Shown in pieces: positions 17,780 to 25,730 of a stretch of DNA of 27,543 nucleotides. The stretch is taken from positions 2,386 to 29,928 of the IMG/VR virus record IMGVR_UViG_3300000576_000013; one strand, given 5' to 3'. The stretch is from a virus. The notes under the pieces were generated by a model. The model ran no database searches, was not told the origin of the DNA, and saw only the letters and a program-made list of their open reading frames with translations. The translations under genes and the position numbers were made by a program. Positions within the stretch are counted from its first letter, which is position 1; the number at the start of each line of letters is the position of its first letter.

Positions 17780-20497
17780 TTATCCTGTTTTTCCGCCGTT
17801 TGGTCCGCGTAGTGAATAATAGTTGAACCTACCTCCGGAGTAGTTATACCCTCTGGTATCCACGTGAACAAAACTGTTATATGAAATGAGACCGGTAAAT
17901 CCTGCTTGATATGCTAGATTCATAAATCTTATTTGATCGGAACGGCTGGATATACCTCCACAATCAAATGCCTTTCCCGCCATGTGATATGAGTTTCTAG
18001 CTCCACCTACTGACCTGTTTGCTTGTGGATTTCTATAAGCACTATTTATCTGTATCTGCCTACCCCAAGCCCTAGCAAGAGCAAATAACTTTCGCATAGA
18101 ATCTTCATCCACACCGCCATAAGGTTTTATTAGAAATCCAGCAGGTCCTGTTATTGCTCTTGCAGTACCTGGTGTTAGTGGTGCATACTTTACTTCTCTA
18201 GTTCCGGCAAGTGATTCTTCAAACGTAGGAAACTGATAATCAGATGGTAATGGTGGTAATACTCCAACAGAGATCCCAGCCCCTGGATCAATACTTCTTT
18301 GACCTGCTGCATTTACGAAAGGTGATGTTATCGTTGCGTCAATACTTCCTGCTTGTTGCATTGCCGCCAATCTCGTCTGAGTATCATAACGAATAGCACC
18401 TGCTCTAACAGCTCTCAATGTGGTGTTATTTCCAGTGCCAGCAAGCAACCTGTTTGCTGCTTGAAAGTTATTGATCATTTCTTCAATTGGTTTCGTGGCA
18501 TCTTCGTATATTCTTTCTATTTCTCCAGCCATTTTACAAAATCTTAATGCGACATATTCCACTTCTTCTTTGTTCTTCTGTCTGAACTTTTCTGATGATT
18601 GAGCGATCATCCCTTTCAATGAATCCTTCATTTCTTCTGTTACGGCATCACTTGCAGCATTTTTAGCAATTGCAATCAAGCCAGCCATTTTAGCATAACT
18701 AGATTGCATGTTGAAGTGATATCCATTGTTTAAAGTTTCGGGTGAAAACATCTCTGCCTTGGACTTCAGGTTGGCAGCAGCTTGATCAACAACAGAAAGC
18801 AATTGATCAGCTGTCTGATCCAAAACACCGACGGCTGCAATACCCCGAATTCCATTTTTGATTGATCTCACCAAATCAATCAAGTCTGTTTGCAACAGTT
18901 TTGGAGCTTCTGCCGAAAGTTCTAATGCACCCGTAAACGATTCTTCAAGTGATTCCTTGTGTTTGTCACTGATTTCTTTTGCCTTAGGCTTATCATCTAC
19001 AGCAACCTCTTCTGCCTCTTCAAGAGCATCTTCAACTGTCTCACGATATTCGTCTTCGTTTTCAGCAAAGTCTCTGAAAATATCTTCTACTGCTTCACTA
19101 CCGAGATCTACGATCTGATCCAATTGCTCAAAAAGACTTTGAATATCAACTGGTTTTAAGCCGCCGACCAATGCTTGAATAGATGAAAGCAACCCCGATG
19201 CTGTAGATATGATTTCTAAAATCTTGGACAAGCCAAAATCTCCCGCACCGGGGCCCGCACCTAAGTTGTTTGCGACCGATGAAAGATTTTCAGCAATATC
19301 ACCAACCTTGCTATTTGGTTCTTGAGCCGATGGAAAATCTATAAAATCACTGAAAGCAGAAGAGTTGGCATTCAAATGTGGTATGAATATATTATTCACA
19401 TAAGATTCCACATCAGTTGTTGCGGTGTTGTCAATATACGTTTGTAGTGCATTAGCATCATCATCGTCCATCACCCCATCTTGATTTATATCCCCGAGTG
19501 GTTTGTTAGTGGATTGCAAAATTGCTTGAAATCGATTGTCCTCAGCTTCTATTGCATTTCGAATCAGCTCAAAGTTCCAATTGATTGATAATGAACTTTC
19601 AGCTTGTGTATCTCCATTCCCCATCACTGCACTCAAAACATCCTTAAACTGCATGATTATACCAAATGCAGATGCCAAAAGACTGAATGCACTTTGAAGA
19701 TCTGAAATGATATTGACTGAGTTTTCTTGTGCTTTTTGCATCAACGAGATCAGCTCTTGAACATTTCCTAGAACTTCACCCACATTAGGATTGATAAGCC
19801 CAAGCACGTTTTGATAGTTTTGAAGGAACTCAGATGACGGCCCGCTCAAGTCTCTTTGAGCCTTTACAGGTGCAAATATGTCTTCTAATAGAGAACAGAC
19901 AGAACCCATGATACTGGAACCAATGCCGAGTGAAGACAGAAATCCTTCTAAGAGATTCAGAATGTCAAATGTATTGGTTTTTACATTGTTTGCAAAAAGT
20001 CTTGGATCAAACCCATTTTGAGTTATGAAAGTTTTAGTCTCAGCCGATGAGATAGTCCCTGACAGAAGTCTTTGATTCGTGCTCGGAAATAACGAACCAA
20101 ATGATCTAAAAGAAGACGGACGGATCTCTTTGAGAGTTTCTAAGACAGTTTCTTCTGTAGTGTTTGGAAACAGCTGTCTGTTTTCGTCAACAAAATCAAC
20201 AACATCTCCAACTTTATTGATTCTTGTTCTTGCAAATTCAGTGGAAAGTTTCTGGGGTATTATTCTTTCTGCAAGCCTTCTTTTGACGGAAGGTGTGATT
20301 GTTTTTGTTTTTGCAATGCCATTTTGTATATTCTTGTAGTTTCTTATTTGTCTATTCAAAACTCTTGTATTGAAGTTGAGAATGATCGTATCTTCTTCAC
20401 TTTGATCACCCAAAGGAAGAAAGTTCAGTTCCCCTGTAATCTGCTCAAGACGATTGATAAGATTTTCTTCGTATTTGCAATCTATAAAATCTGGCAA
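17780..20497 (-). CDS. Structural protein with C-terminal M15 zinc peptidase domain (TTG start)
   Basis: This is a 905-aa protein. The last about 107 residues form an M15-type D-Ala-D-Ala peptidase domain: SYHMAGKAFDC gives His838 and Asp845, and FVHVDTRG gives His878, the expected zinc ligands (HxxGxAxD...HVD). Such enzymes cut peptide cross-links in peptidoglycan. Residues 180-300 are hydrophobic/helical. Residues 336-347 form a dockerin/EF-hand-like loop (DINQDGVMDDDD). Residues about 480-540 are very rich in Glu/Asp/Ala and likely helical. The start is TTG at 20497, directly after the gp5 stop, with AGGAGA at 20503-20508 and a 5-base spacer. The position between spike and gp25 suggests a virion protein of the hub region, probably helping the spike through the wall. 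T4 has no direct counterpart. Confidence 0.8.
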   Translation of the reverse strand: MPDFIDCKYEENLINRLEQITGELNFLPLGDQSEEDTIILNFNTRVLNRQIRNYKNIQNGIAKTKTITPSVKRRLAERIIPQKLSTEFARTRINKVGDVVDFVDENRQLFPNTTEETVLETLKEIRPSSFRSFGSLFPSTNQRLLSGTISSAETKTFITQNGFDPRLFANNVKTNTFDILNLLEGFLSSLGIGSSIMGSVCSLLEDIFAPVKAQRDLSGPSSEFLQNYQNVLGLINPNVGEVLGNVQELISLMQKAQENSVNIISDLQSAFSLLASAFGIIMQFKDVLSAVMGNGDTQAESSLSINWNFELIRNAIEAEDNRFQAILQSTNKPLGDINQDGVMDDDDANALQTYIDNTATTDVESYVNNIFIPHLNANSSAFSDFIDFPSAQEPNSKVGDIAENLSSVANNLGAGPGAGDFGLSKILEIISTASGLLSSIQALVGGLKPVDIQSLFEQLDQIVDLGSEAVEDIFRDFAENEDEYRETVEDALEEAEEVAVDDKPKAKEISDKHKESLEESFTGALELSAEAPKLLQTDLIDLVRSIKNGIRGIAAVGVLDQTADQLLSVVDQAAANLKSKAEMFSPETLNNGYHFNMQSSYAKMAGLIAIAKNAASDAVTEEMKDSLKGMIAQSSEKFRQKNKEEVEYVALRFCKMAGEIERIYEDATKPIEEMINNFQAANRLLAGTGNNTTLRAVRAGAIRYDTQTRLAAMQQAGSIDATITSPFVNAAGQRSIDPGAGISVGVLPPLPSDYQFPTFEESLAGTREVKYAPLTPGTARAITGPAGFLIKPYGGVDEDSMRKLFALARAWGRQIQINSAYRNPQANRSVGGARNSYHMAGKAFDCGGISSRSDQIRFMNLAYQAGFTGLISYNSFVHVDTRGYNYSGGRFNYYSLRGPNGGKTG
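17783..17786 (-). promoter_or_regulatory. Shine-Dalgarno deciding the gp25 start
   Basis: AGGA on the minus strand lies 10 bases before ATG 17772, at the end of the 905-aa gene. It favours the internal start over the ATG at 17871. Confidence 0.55.
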
Positions 20498-20498
20498 C

Positions 20499-23400
20499 TT
20501 AATCTCCTAATCTTCTAATTTGATTGCCGCCAATTGTGACAATATCATCTTCTCTGCTATCTATGGGTGTTGATTGTATTTGAACTGACAATCCTTGTAT
20601 TTGTTCGCCTGACCTCAGAGTTTCTATATTACCGTTTGGCAGTTGAACAAGAGCTCTTTGATTACCTGGAGCTCCACTTATTCCCAATAATAAAAAATCT
20701 GATGAAGATACCGCAGGGGTGCCCAATTCAACTCCAAGTGAACCTGTAGAAGCACTTCCAAAATCTTGAGCAAATTCCATACCTTGATCTCCAATTATGC
20801 CGTCTGAAATCTTATTTCCCATGTCCTTGGGATCTGGCGAGCTTGGATCGGGTGGTGTTGGTTGCCCGCTAGGGTCTGATTTGGGGGCATCACCTTCTGG
20901 CTGAGGACCGCCTGTCGCGCTCCCTGGCGGTGTTGCATCCGTTGCTTTTGTAGTCGGTGATTCTTCATTATTATCTCCACTTTCTGCCTCGTCAAATTGT
21001 GCTGGTTCTATAATCTGTTTTGTTTCTACTTCATTTCCTGAATCTGCACCCGTACCCTCAGAAGCTTCGTTTGCACCACCGTTAGCCAATTGAACAATAT
21101 CATCAATGAAAACAGTAGAGCCTCTAATATGAGCATTTGCACCCGAAAGTCTCGCATCCGATCCCGCCTTTAGATTCAAAACAGCACCAGCATCGACATA
21201 TCCAGCACCTCCGGATTTAAGATCAAACTCAGATTCACCTTCAATCTTCACGTTTTGACCCTTGACATTGACATCATTAGATGCTTGCACAAACAAGTCC
21301 CCTCCTTCCGAATCAAATGTCACGTCTCCTGTAGCACCAATATTTGCGTCTCCCCCATCAGCCTTAATGTTGACATTCTGCGAACCTCTGATGTACATAT
21401 TCCTAGATTCTATGCCCATGTTATCAGCTGAAAGCAGATTCAAGCTTCCAGATTCGGAACCGATAAGCATTTCACCCTTTGACTTCAGGTTGAGTGTGCT
21501 TTCTGAATTGAACGATATCGACGATTCTGTTGAGTTGAATCTTATTGCGCCCGCCGATTCAACAGAAACAGTTCCTTCGTTTGCTTTTAGAAATAGATTT
21601 TCTTCCGGATTCATATAGACACTTCCTTCAGACTTCAGATGCATGCTGCCCTCCTGAGAGTGAAGATACAACCCCTTTATGCCAGTAATGTTCATGTCTT
21701 CTTGTGCACCAAGTCTTATTGACTTTGATTTCATGTCAATTGTTTCACCGGAGTCAAAATAGATGTGTTTTCCGGTGCGGATGTTCAAGTTTTCGACATT
21801 TGATTCAATACCAAGAGAAGCACTTCTGATGTCAGTCCTATCCGCACCATTCAACTCAATCCTTCTTGCTCCACCTATTTGAATATTCCCATGGACAATC
21901 TGCTTGTAGTTTCCTTCAATCTCTTCTATTTTATCTCCCTTCACAAGAACATGACTGTCACCTTCAATAGTGACGATATTATTACCACCGATATAGACGT
22001 GATGGTTCCTATCGTTTACATGATAAGCATCACTCATGTTTTTGTGTGTGGTGCTTGTACCTGTGATCTGTATATATGAACCATCGCGATGCCATATCAT
22101 GATTCTTTCGCCACCGGGCGAATCGTCTAGTTCGATTGAATGGCCAGAGGCGGTTTCTATTACTCTGTTGTATGGATATCTAGCCGAATATCCCGATGGA
22201 GGTTCATCCCATGTCGTGGTGCATGCAGGATCCGCTGACGGTGTTGCATAGCCACTATAAGGTTCGTTTACAGTTCCTTCTATTGGTCCTGATGAATCAT
22301 CTAGTTGGATCAGCTGATCTCTAAGTTCTGCTATTTCTTGTTGAAGTTCTTCTATTCTTTCTTGTGTTTCTTCGGTTCTTGGTTGTGGCCCGTTGATCAA
22401 TTCTTCAAGTTCTGCTTCTTTTTCTCTTATCTGTGTTCTGATTTGATCTGCTCTACTAAATCTCTGTTCATCTAATTGTGCTTGTTGAACTCTATCGGGT
22501 TGTGAAGGATCTTCAAAGAGTTGGGGTCCTCCTTGTTGCTGCGAAAAATCAAGACCTTGCGCGTTTTCTATGTTTCTAAAAACTGAAGAAGTAGATTCTG
22601 CTCTTTTTGCAAACTGTTGTGCAGTATCAGCTTCCGAAATGGCAAATCTAGAATCCGTGAAATATGGCCTAAGATTATTTTGAGTAAAATATCTTGAAGC
22701 CTCTACCGGATCACTAATATTTCTGAATACATCAAAACTAGAACCTCCAGACCATTCTCTTGACAATTCTTGAACTAAAAAAGAATAGTTTGCTTCGTCA
22801 CTTCTGGGGTCCAAGTTTCTTGATGAAGAAAAAGATTCGAAGTTATCTCTTCTTGTGCCCGTCCATTGTAGCCAGCCAGCACCACCTCTTCCTGCTATGG
22901 GAGCAATTTCCTGAAAAAATCTAAAATTGCCTGTTTCCTGTAAAATATTTCCCGCCACGGCAGAGGCAGCCGCAGGTGTCATGTTCAAATCTCTCTTAAG
23001 TTGCGCTGCAATGTTTGTTGCTTTGGTCACTCCATCACCCGGTACTGTAAATCTCCCTCGACCCACATCACCTGTCTCACCAATGTCATTGCTCCAAGCA
23101 TTACCATTGCCTACAGCATTATGACCAAATGCACAACCACCTGCAATCGGAATGTTTCTAACACGATTTACTTCCAATGAGTCATTATATGTCTCATTCA
23201 AAAACTCACCAGTTGCTAATCGTGACATTGGGGACAGCCCAAGATCTCTTGGTCTTGAGCCTTGTGATTCTCTGTCATAGTTTTCAGCAGGAACAGACCC
23301 CCAGCCAGTTGTCGCTGGATCAACCAACTCAGAAGCTTGTGCTGGAATCAGACCAATGATCATTGGCTGCTGGGCATCTCTACCATCAATGAAGAAACCG

Positions 23401-23615
23401 AACACCCAAGCATTCAATGGTGGTGGTGTGAAGTTCACATCATGATTTCCAATGATTAATGTTGCCCAAGGCAAGTCTTCGGTTGGTATATCCTGATTCG
23501 AACCATGAACACCAAATGCACGAACGCGAACACGACCTTCAGCACGAGGGTCATTACGATCTTCAACAACACCAACAAAAAACATTGGTTGAACAAAACC
23601 TAGTCCACTATCCAT
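20499..23615 (-). CDS. 5: gp5-like central spike with OB fold, tail lysozyme and beta-helix
   Basis: The protein has 1038 aa from ATG 23615; T4 gp5 has 575. Residues 1-94 are the gp5/VgrG OB fold (GRVRVRAFGVHG, PMIIGLIPAQ). Residues about 195-345 are a phage-tail-lysozyme domain (AVAGNILQETGNF with probable catalytic Glu227, then GWLQWTGTRRDNFESF), not the T4 lysozyme type. Residues 373-437 are a strongly charged coiled coil. Residues about 490-845 are a long beta-helix rich in Gly/Asn/Ser/Ile alternation, starting with the typical HSIELDDSPGGERIMIWHRD. Residues 848-935 form an acidic and Pro/Ser/Thr-rich linker, and residues 970-1038 a separate small beta-rich domain. It should sit on the gp27-like hub, puncture the outer membrane and digest peptidoglycan. 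ATG 23615 lies 1 base after the hub stop. An upstream ATG at 23660 is rejected because it overlaps the hub gene and lies before AAGGGG. Confidence 0.9.
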   Translation of the reverse strand: MDSGLGFVQPMFFVGVVEDRNDPRAEGRVRVRAFGVHGSNQDIPTEDLPWATLIIGNHDVNFTPPPLNAWVFGFFIDGRDAQQPMIIGLIPAQASELVDPATTGWGSVPAENYDRESQGSRPRDLGLSPMSRLATGEFLNETYNDSLEVNRVRNIPIAGGCAFGHNAVGNGNAWSNDIGETGDVGRGRFTVPGDGVTKATNIAAQLKRDLNMTPAAASAVAGNILQETGNFRFFQEIAPIAGRGGAGWLQWTGTRRDNFESFSSSRNLDPRSDEANYSFLVQELSREWSGGSSFDVFRNISDPVEASRYFTQNNLRPYFTDSRFAISEADTAQQFAKRAESTSSVFRNIENAQGLDFSQQQGGPQLFEDPSQPDRVQQAQLDEQRFSRADQIRTQIREKEAELEELINGPQPRTEETQERIEELQQEIAELRDQLIQLDDSSGPIEGTVNEPYSGYATPSADPACTTTWDEPPSGYSARYPYNRVIETASGHSIELDDSPGGERIMIWHRDGSYIQITGTSTTHKNMSDAYHVNDRNHHVYIGGNNIVTIEGDSHVLVKGDKIEEIEGNYKQIVHGNIQIGGARRIELNGADRTDIRSASLGIESNVENLNIRTGKHIYFDSGETIDMKSKSIRLGAQEDMNITGIKGLYLHSQEGSMHLKSEGSVYMNPEENLFLKANEGTVSVESAGAIRFNSTESSISFNSESTLNLKSKGEMLIGSESGSLNLLSADNMGIESRNMYIRGSQNVNIKADGGDANIGATGDVTFDSEGGDLFVQASNDVNVKGQNVKIEGESEFDLKSGGAGYVDAGAVLNLKAGSDARLSGANAHIRGSTVFIDDIVQLANGGANEASEGTGADSGNEVETKQIIEPAQFDEAESGDNNEESPTTKATDATPPGSATGGPQPEGDAPKSDPSGQPTPPDPSSPDPKDMGNKISDGIIGDQGMEFAQDFGSASTGSLGVELGTPAVSSSDFLLLGISGAPGNQRALVQLPNGNIETLRSGEQIQGLSVQIQSTPIDSREDDIVTIGGNQIRRLGD
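20503..20508 (-). promoter_or_regulatory. Shine-Dalgarno deciding the TTG start of the 905-aa gene
   Basis: AGGAGA on the minus strand overlaps the last codons of gp5 and sits 5 bases before TTG 20497. There is no in-frame ATG for about 195 codons after it. Confidence 0.75.
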
Positions 23616-23616
23616 A

Positions 23617-25083
23617 TCAAAATCCCCTTGGATTGTTTTGGTCGAAGTTAGAAAAATCAAACCGTCTACTTACTTCGCTCCAATCTCGTTTGATTAGAGT
23701 GTATGTATTATGCATTTCTTCGTGCTCCATAATATAAGTTACTGATCTGACTATATAACTACCAGATAATCGTTTATTTTCTTCAAATGTCCCTGACTCG
23801 TTATCATCGGCAAATACAAACTTTTTTACTGATAAGTCTATTATGTCACCAGCACTGATATCAAGTCTCCCCGGGCCTTTAGCAGTGACAGTGATGTTCG
23901 AAATATGCTTAGAGTATGCCTGTCTGTTCGAAATGATTTCAGCATAACGAGTAGCAGCTTGCATTGAATTCTCACCAGACTTTTCTTCGGGTGTGTAGTT
24001 TTGAATCACAAGCCATTCCTTTTGAACATCTTGTTCACCTCTATGAACAGAATTGATGAAGTTTTTAGTGTGTCTGTCATCCACGACTTCTTGTGATGGC
24101 TTGACATCAAAATATCTATTCCGCTCCTTGAAATAATCATACTGATTTAGTTCGGGGTCTAGCAAGTTTAGTCTACGCGACAAAATATCCAGTTCGTATA
24201 CTTTATTTCTATATGCACCATTATAGATATCGTCGAAGCTATTCAGTCTTCGAGTATTTTCAAGCACTTCTATGTTATCTCGTTGAGCTTCAAAGTATTC
24301 AAGTGTATTTGGAATGGCGTCCAAATAAGTCAAATCAAAAATACGGTCATCGTCTTGTTCGGCGAGTTCAAACAGTCGTTCGTCTGTGACGTAGTGGTAT
24401 GACTTGAAGTTTTCAAAGAAACGAAAAGTGCAAGAAGGGCTATTATCAGAATAGGAACGCTTGGCCAAAAATGACATTGCCTCTTCTGGTCTCATTTTAG
24501 GAATCCAACAACGAATGACATCATCAGTTTCTTCTATTTCAAGACCTTTGACCAAATCCGTTGGTATGGTTCCTATTTTTTCTGGACCACCATAATATTC
24601 ATTGAACAATTCCCACACTATGTCAGAGACTTTCTTATCTTTGAACGATCTTATAATCTCATATGTACCCGCAACAAATGATTGATACGATATAAAATGT
24701 ATATCATATGTCACCGCATCGTTGACTTCCTTTGTTTGTACGTTGTCAATCTTATAGATATATCCAGCGAACCTGAATGGTTCTGAAACTTTGCCTGTAT
24801 CAACACCTCCATTTTCATTTATCATTTTCGAATCTGCTATTTCAAAAATAATCAATTCTTCACCTCGAAGTGGATCTCTACCTTCATCATCATCACCATC
24901 GAGAAGACCAACGGAATCCAAAAGTCTTGCTGAACCGAAAATGGTTTCGCTGTCAATTGACGTATTCAGTGTAATTGCAGGTATTAGAGCAGTAACGTCA
25001 ACATCACCAATGTTGGAAAACGATGATGTGATAGTCGCTTTTTGTAGATTGTAATATGTATGGTTGACAAAACTTTGGCTCAT
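23617..25083 (-). CDS. 27: gp27-like baseplate central hub protein
   Basis: This 488-aa protein has the hub layout of the gp27/gpD/VgrG N-terminal type. A first barrel-like part holds PLRGEELIIFEIAD (residues 71-84) and FAGYIYKIDNVQTKEVND (105-122). A helix-containing part follows (DKKVSDIVWELFNEYYGG, 149-166; WIPKMRPEEAMSFLAKRS, 193-210; CTFRFFENFKSYHYVTDERL, 218-237). A C-terminal barrel includes GPGRLDISAGDIIDLSV and GSYIVRSVTYIMEHEEMHNT. In T4 the gp27 trimer binds the gp5 trimer and continues the tail tube. The gp5-like gene follows directly, which supports the call. Primary sequence similarity to T4 gp27 is low, so this rests on motif pattern and context. The ATG at 25083 overlaps the stop of the 83-aa gene (ATGA). 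Confidence 0.78.
   Translation of the reverse strand: MSQSFVNHTYYNLQKATITSSFSNIGDVDVTALIPAITLNTSIDSETIFGSARLLDSVGLLDGDDDEGRDPLRGEELIIFEIADSKMINENGGVDTGKVSEPFRFAGYIYKIDNVQTKEVNDAVTYDIHFISYQSFVAGTYEIIRSFKDKKVSDIVWELFNEYYGGPEKIGTIPTDLVKGLEIEETDDVIRCWIPKMRPEEAMSFLAKRSYSDNSPSCTFRFFENFKSYHYVTDERLFELAEQDDDRIFDLTYLDAIPNTLEYFEAQRDNIEVLENTRRLNSFDDIYNGAYRNKVYELDILSRRLNLLDPELNQYDYFKERNRYFDVKPSQEVVDDRHTKNFINSVHRGEQDVQKEWLVIQNYTPEEKSGENSMQAATRYAEIISNRQAYSKHISNITVTAKGPGRLDISAGDIIDLSVKKFVFADDNESGTFEENKRLSGSYIVRSVTYIMEHEEMHNTYTLIKRDWSEVSRRFDFSNFDQNNPRGF
23624..23629 (-). promoter_or_regulatory. Shine-Dalgarno deciding the gp5 start
   Basis: AAGGGG on the minus strand sits 8 bases before ATG 23615 and overlaps the last codons of the hub gene. 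It selects this ATG over the in-frame ATG at 23660. Confidence 0.8.
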
Positions 25084-25331
25084 GGACGAAGTGACCTTTT
25101 GAACTCTTCAACAACTTGGTTTCGATAGATTTTATCAATCAATAGGATGTTTCGTTTGTTTTCGTTCTGCTGTTTTTCGTAATCATAAAGACGAACAGCC
25201 TTGAAATCTTCCGGAATGATTTCTCTGATGACAATCCTTCTTCCATTTTCAGTCAATAGAATGCTCTCGTCTTCTTTTCTTAGAAAAAGTGTTCTGAACG
25301 ATTCAGGTGAAATTCGTACAATATCTACCAT
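25080..25331 (-). CDS. Small 83-aa protein of unknown function in the baseplate operon
   Basis: I do not recognise this protein. It is charged (many Arg, Glu, Lys) with no membrane segment or signal peptide. The first half looks like short beta strands (ESILLTENGRRIVIREIIPE), and the second half is probably helical (YDYEKQQNENKRNILLIDKI). ATG 25331 follows the gp53 stop by 2 bases, and the TGA overlaps the hub ATG as ATGA. The tight coupling on both sides supports a real gene. Because it lies between gp53 and the hub, it may be a minor baseplate component or assembly factor, but that is inference. Confidence 0.8.
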   Translation of the reverse strand: MVDIVRISPESFRTLFLRKEDESILLTENGRRIVIREIIPEDFKAVRLYDYEKQQNENKRNILLIDKIYRNQVVEEFKRSLRP

Positions 25332-25333
25332 TT

Positions 25334-25717
25334 TTAGTCATCAACCTCTCTAAAATAGTATACAATATTATCTGTTCTTGTTTCATCCTGACCCCAACGA
25401 AGAACATCAAATCCAGTTCTCCCAGAAAGTTCCGAATACTTGTCAATGAAATACTGATCAAATTCAACGTCACTCATCGGCCATTCATAATATGGATCTG
25501 TGATGTTGTTTGCGAGAAGAACTAACCAAGTATCGTCAACAGAACCATAATAGAGTCTTGCAATATCTTCTGGTTTTTCACCTTCTCTGACTGTGAATGG
25601 CAAAAAGATATACGGATCTTTCAGAACAGAGTCTCGAATCTTGCTCCTGCGAGTGATATTACGAACTCGCTTGTCCTGATACTGAATCAGTGGATAGTTT
25701 GTAAAATATCTTGACAT
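25334..25717 (-). CDS. 53: Baseplate wedge subunit gp53
   Basis: This is a 127-aa protein of the gp53 family (T4 gp53 has 196 aa). A LysM-like segment at residues 41-80 (VREGEKPEDIARLYYGS, DDTWLVLLANNITDPYYEWP) is the family's diagnostic region, equivalent to T4 KGSPRPEELANAIYGNPQLY and VLLMCNDNYDPYYGW. gp53 completes the wedge and joins neighbouring wedges around the hub. The shorter length comes from a truncated C-terminal part. The ATG at 25717 follows AGGAAA with a rather long spacer. The gene lies 13 bases after gp48. Confidence 0.92.
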   Translation of the reverse strand: MSRYFTNYPLIQYQDKRVRNITRRSKIRDSVLKDPYIFLPFTVREGEKPEDIARLYYGSVDDTWLVLLANNITDPYYEWPMSDVEFDQYFIDKYSELSGRTGFDVLRWGQDETRTDNIVYYFREVDD

Positions 25718-25730
25718 TATCTATAATTTC

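Noticed and set aside
17773-17871. Longer gp25 start at ATG 17871
   Set aside because: The extra 33 residues are read from the M15 peptidase coding region in another frame and are not gp25-like.
23616-23660. Longer gp5 start at ATG 23660
   Set aside because: It would overlap the hub gene by 44 bases, has no good Shine-Dalgarno, and adds residues outside the OB fold. ATG 23615 has AAGGGG at the right distance.
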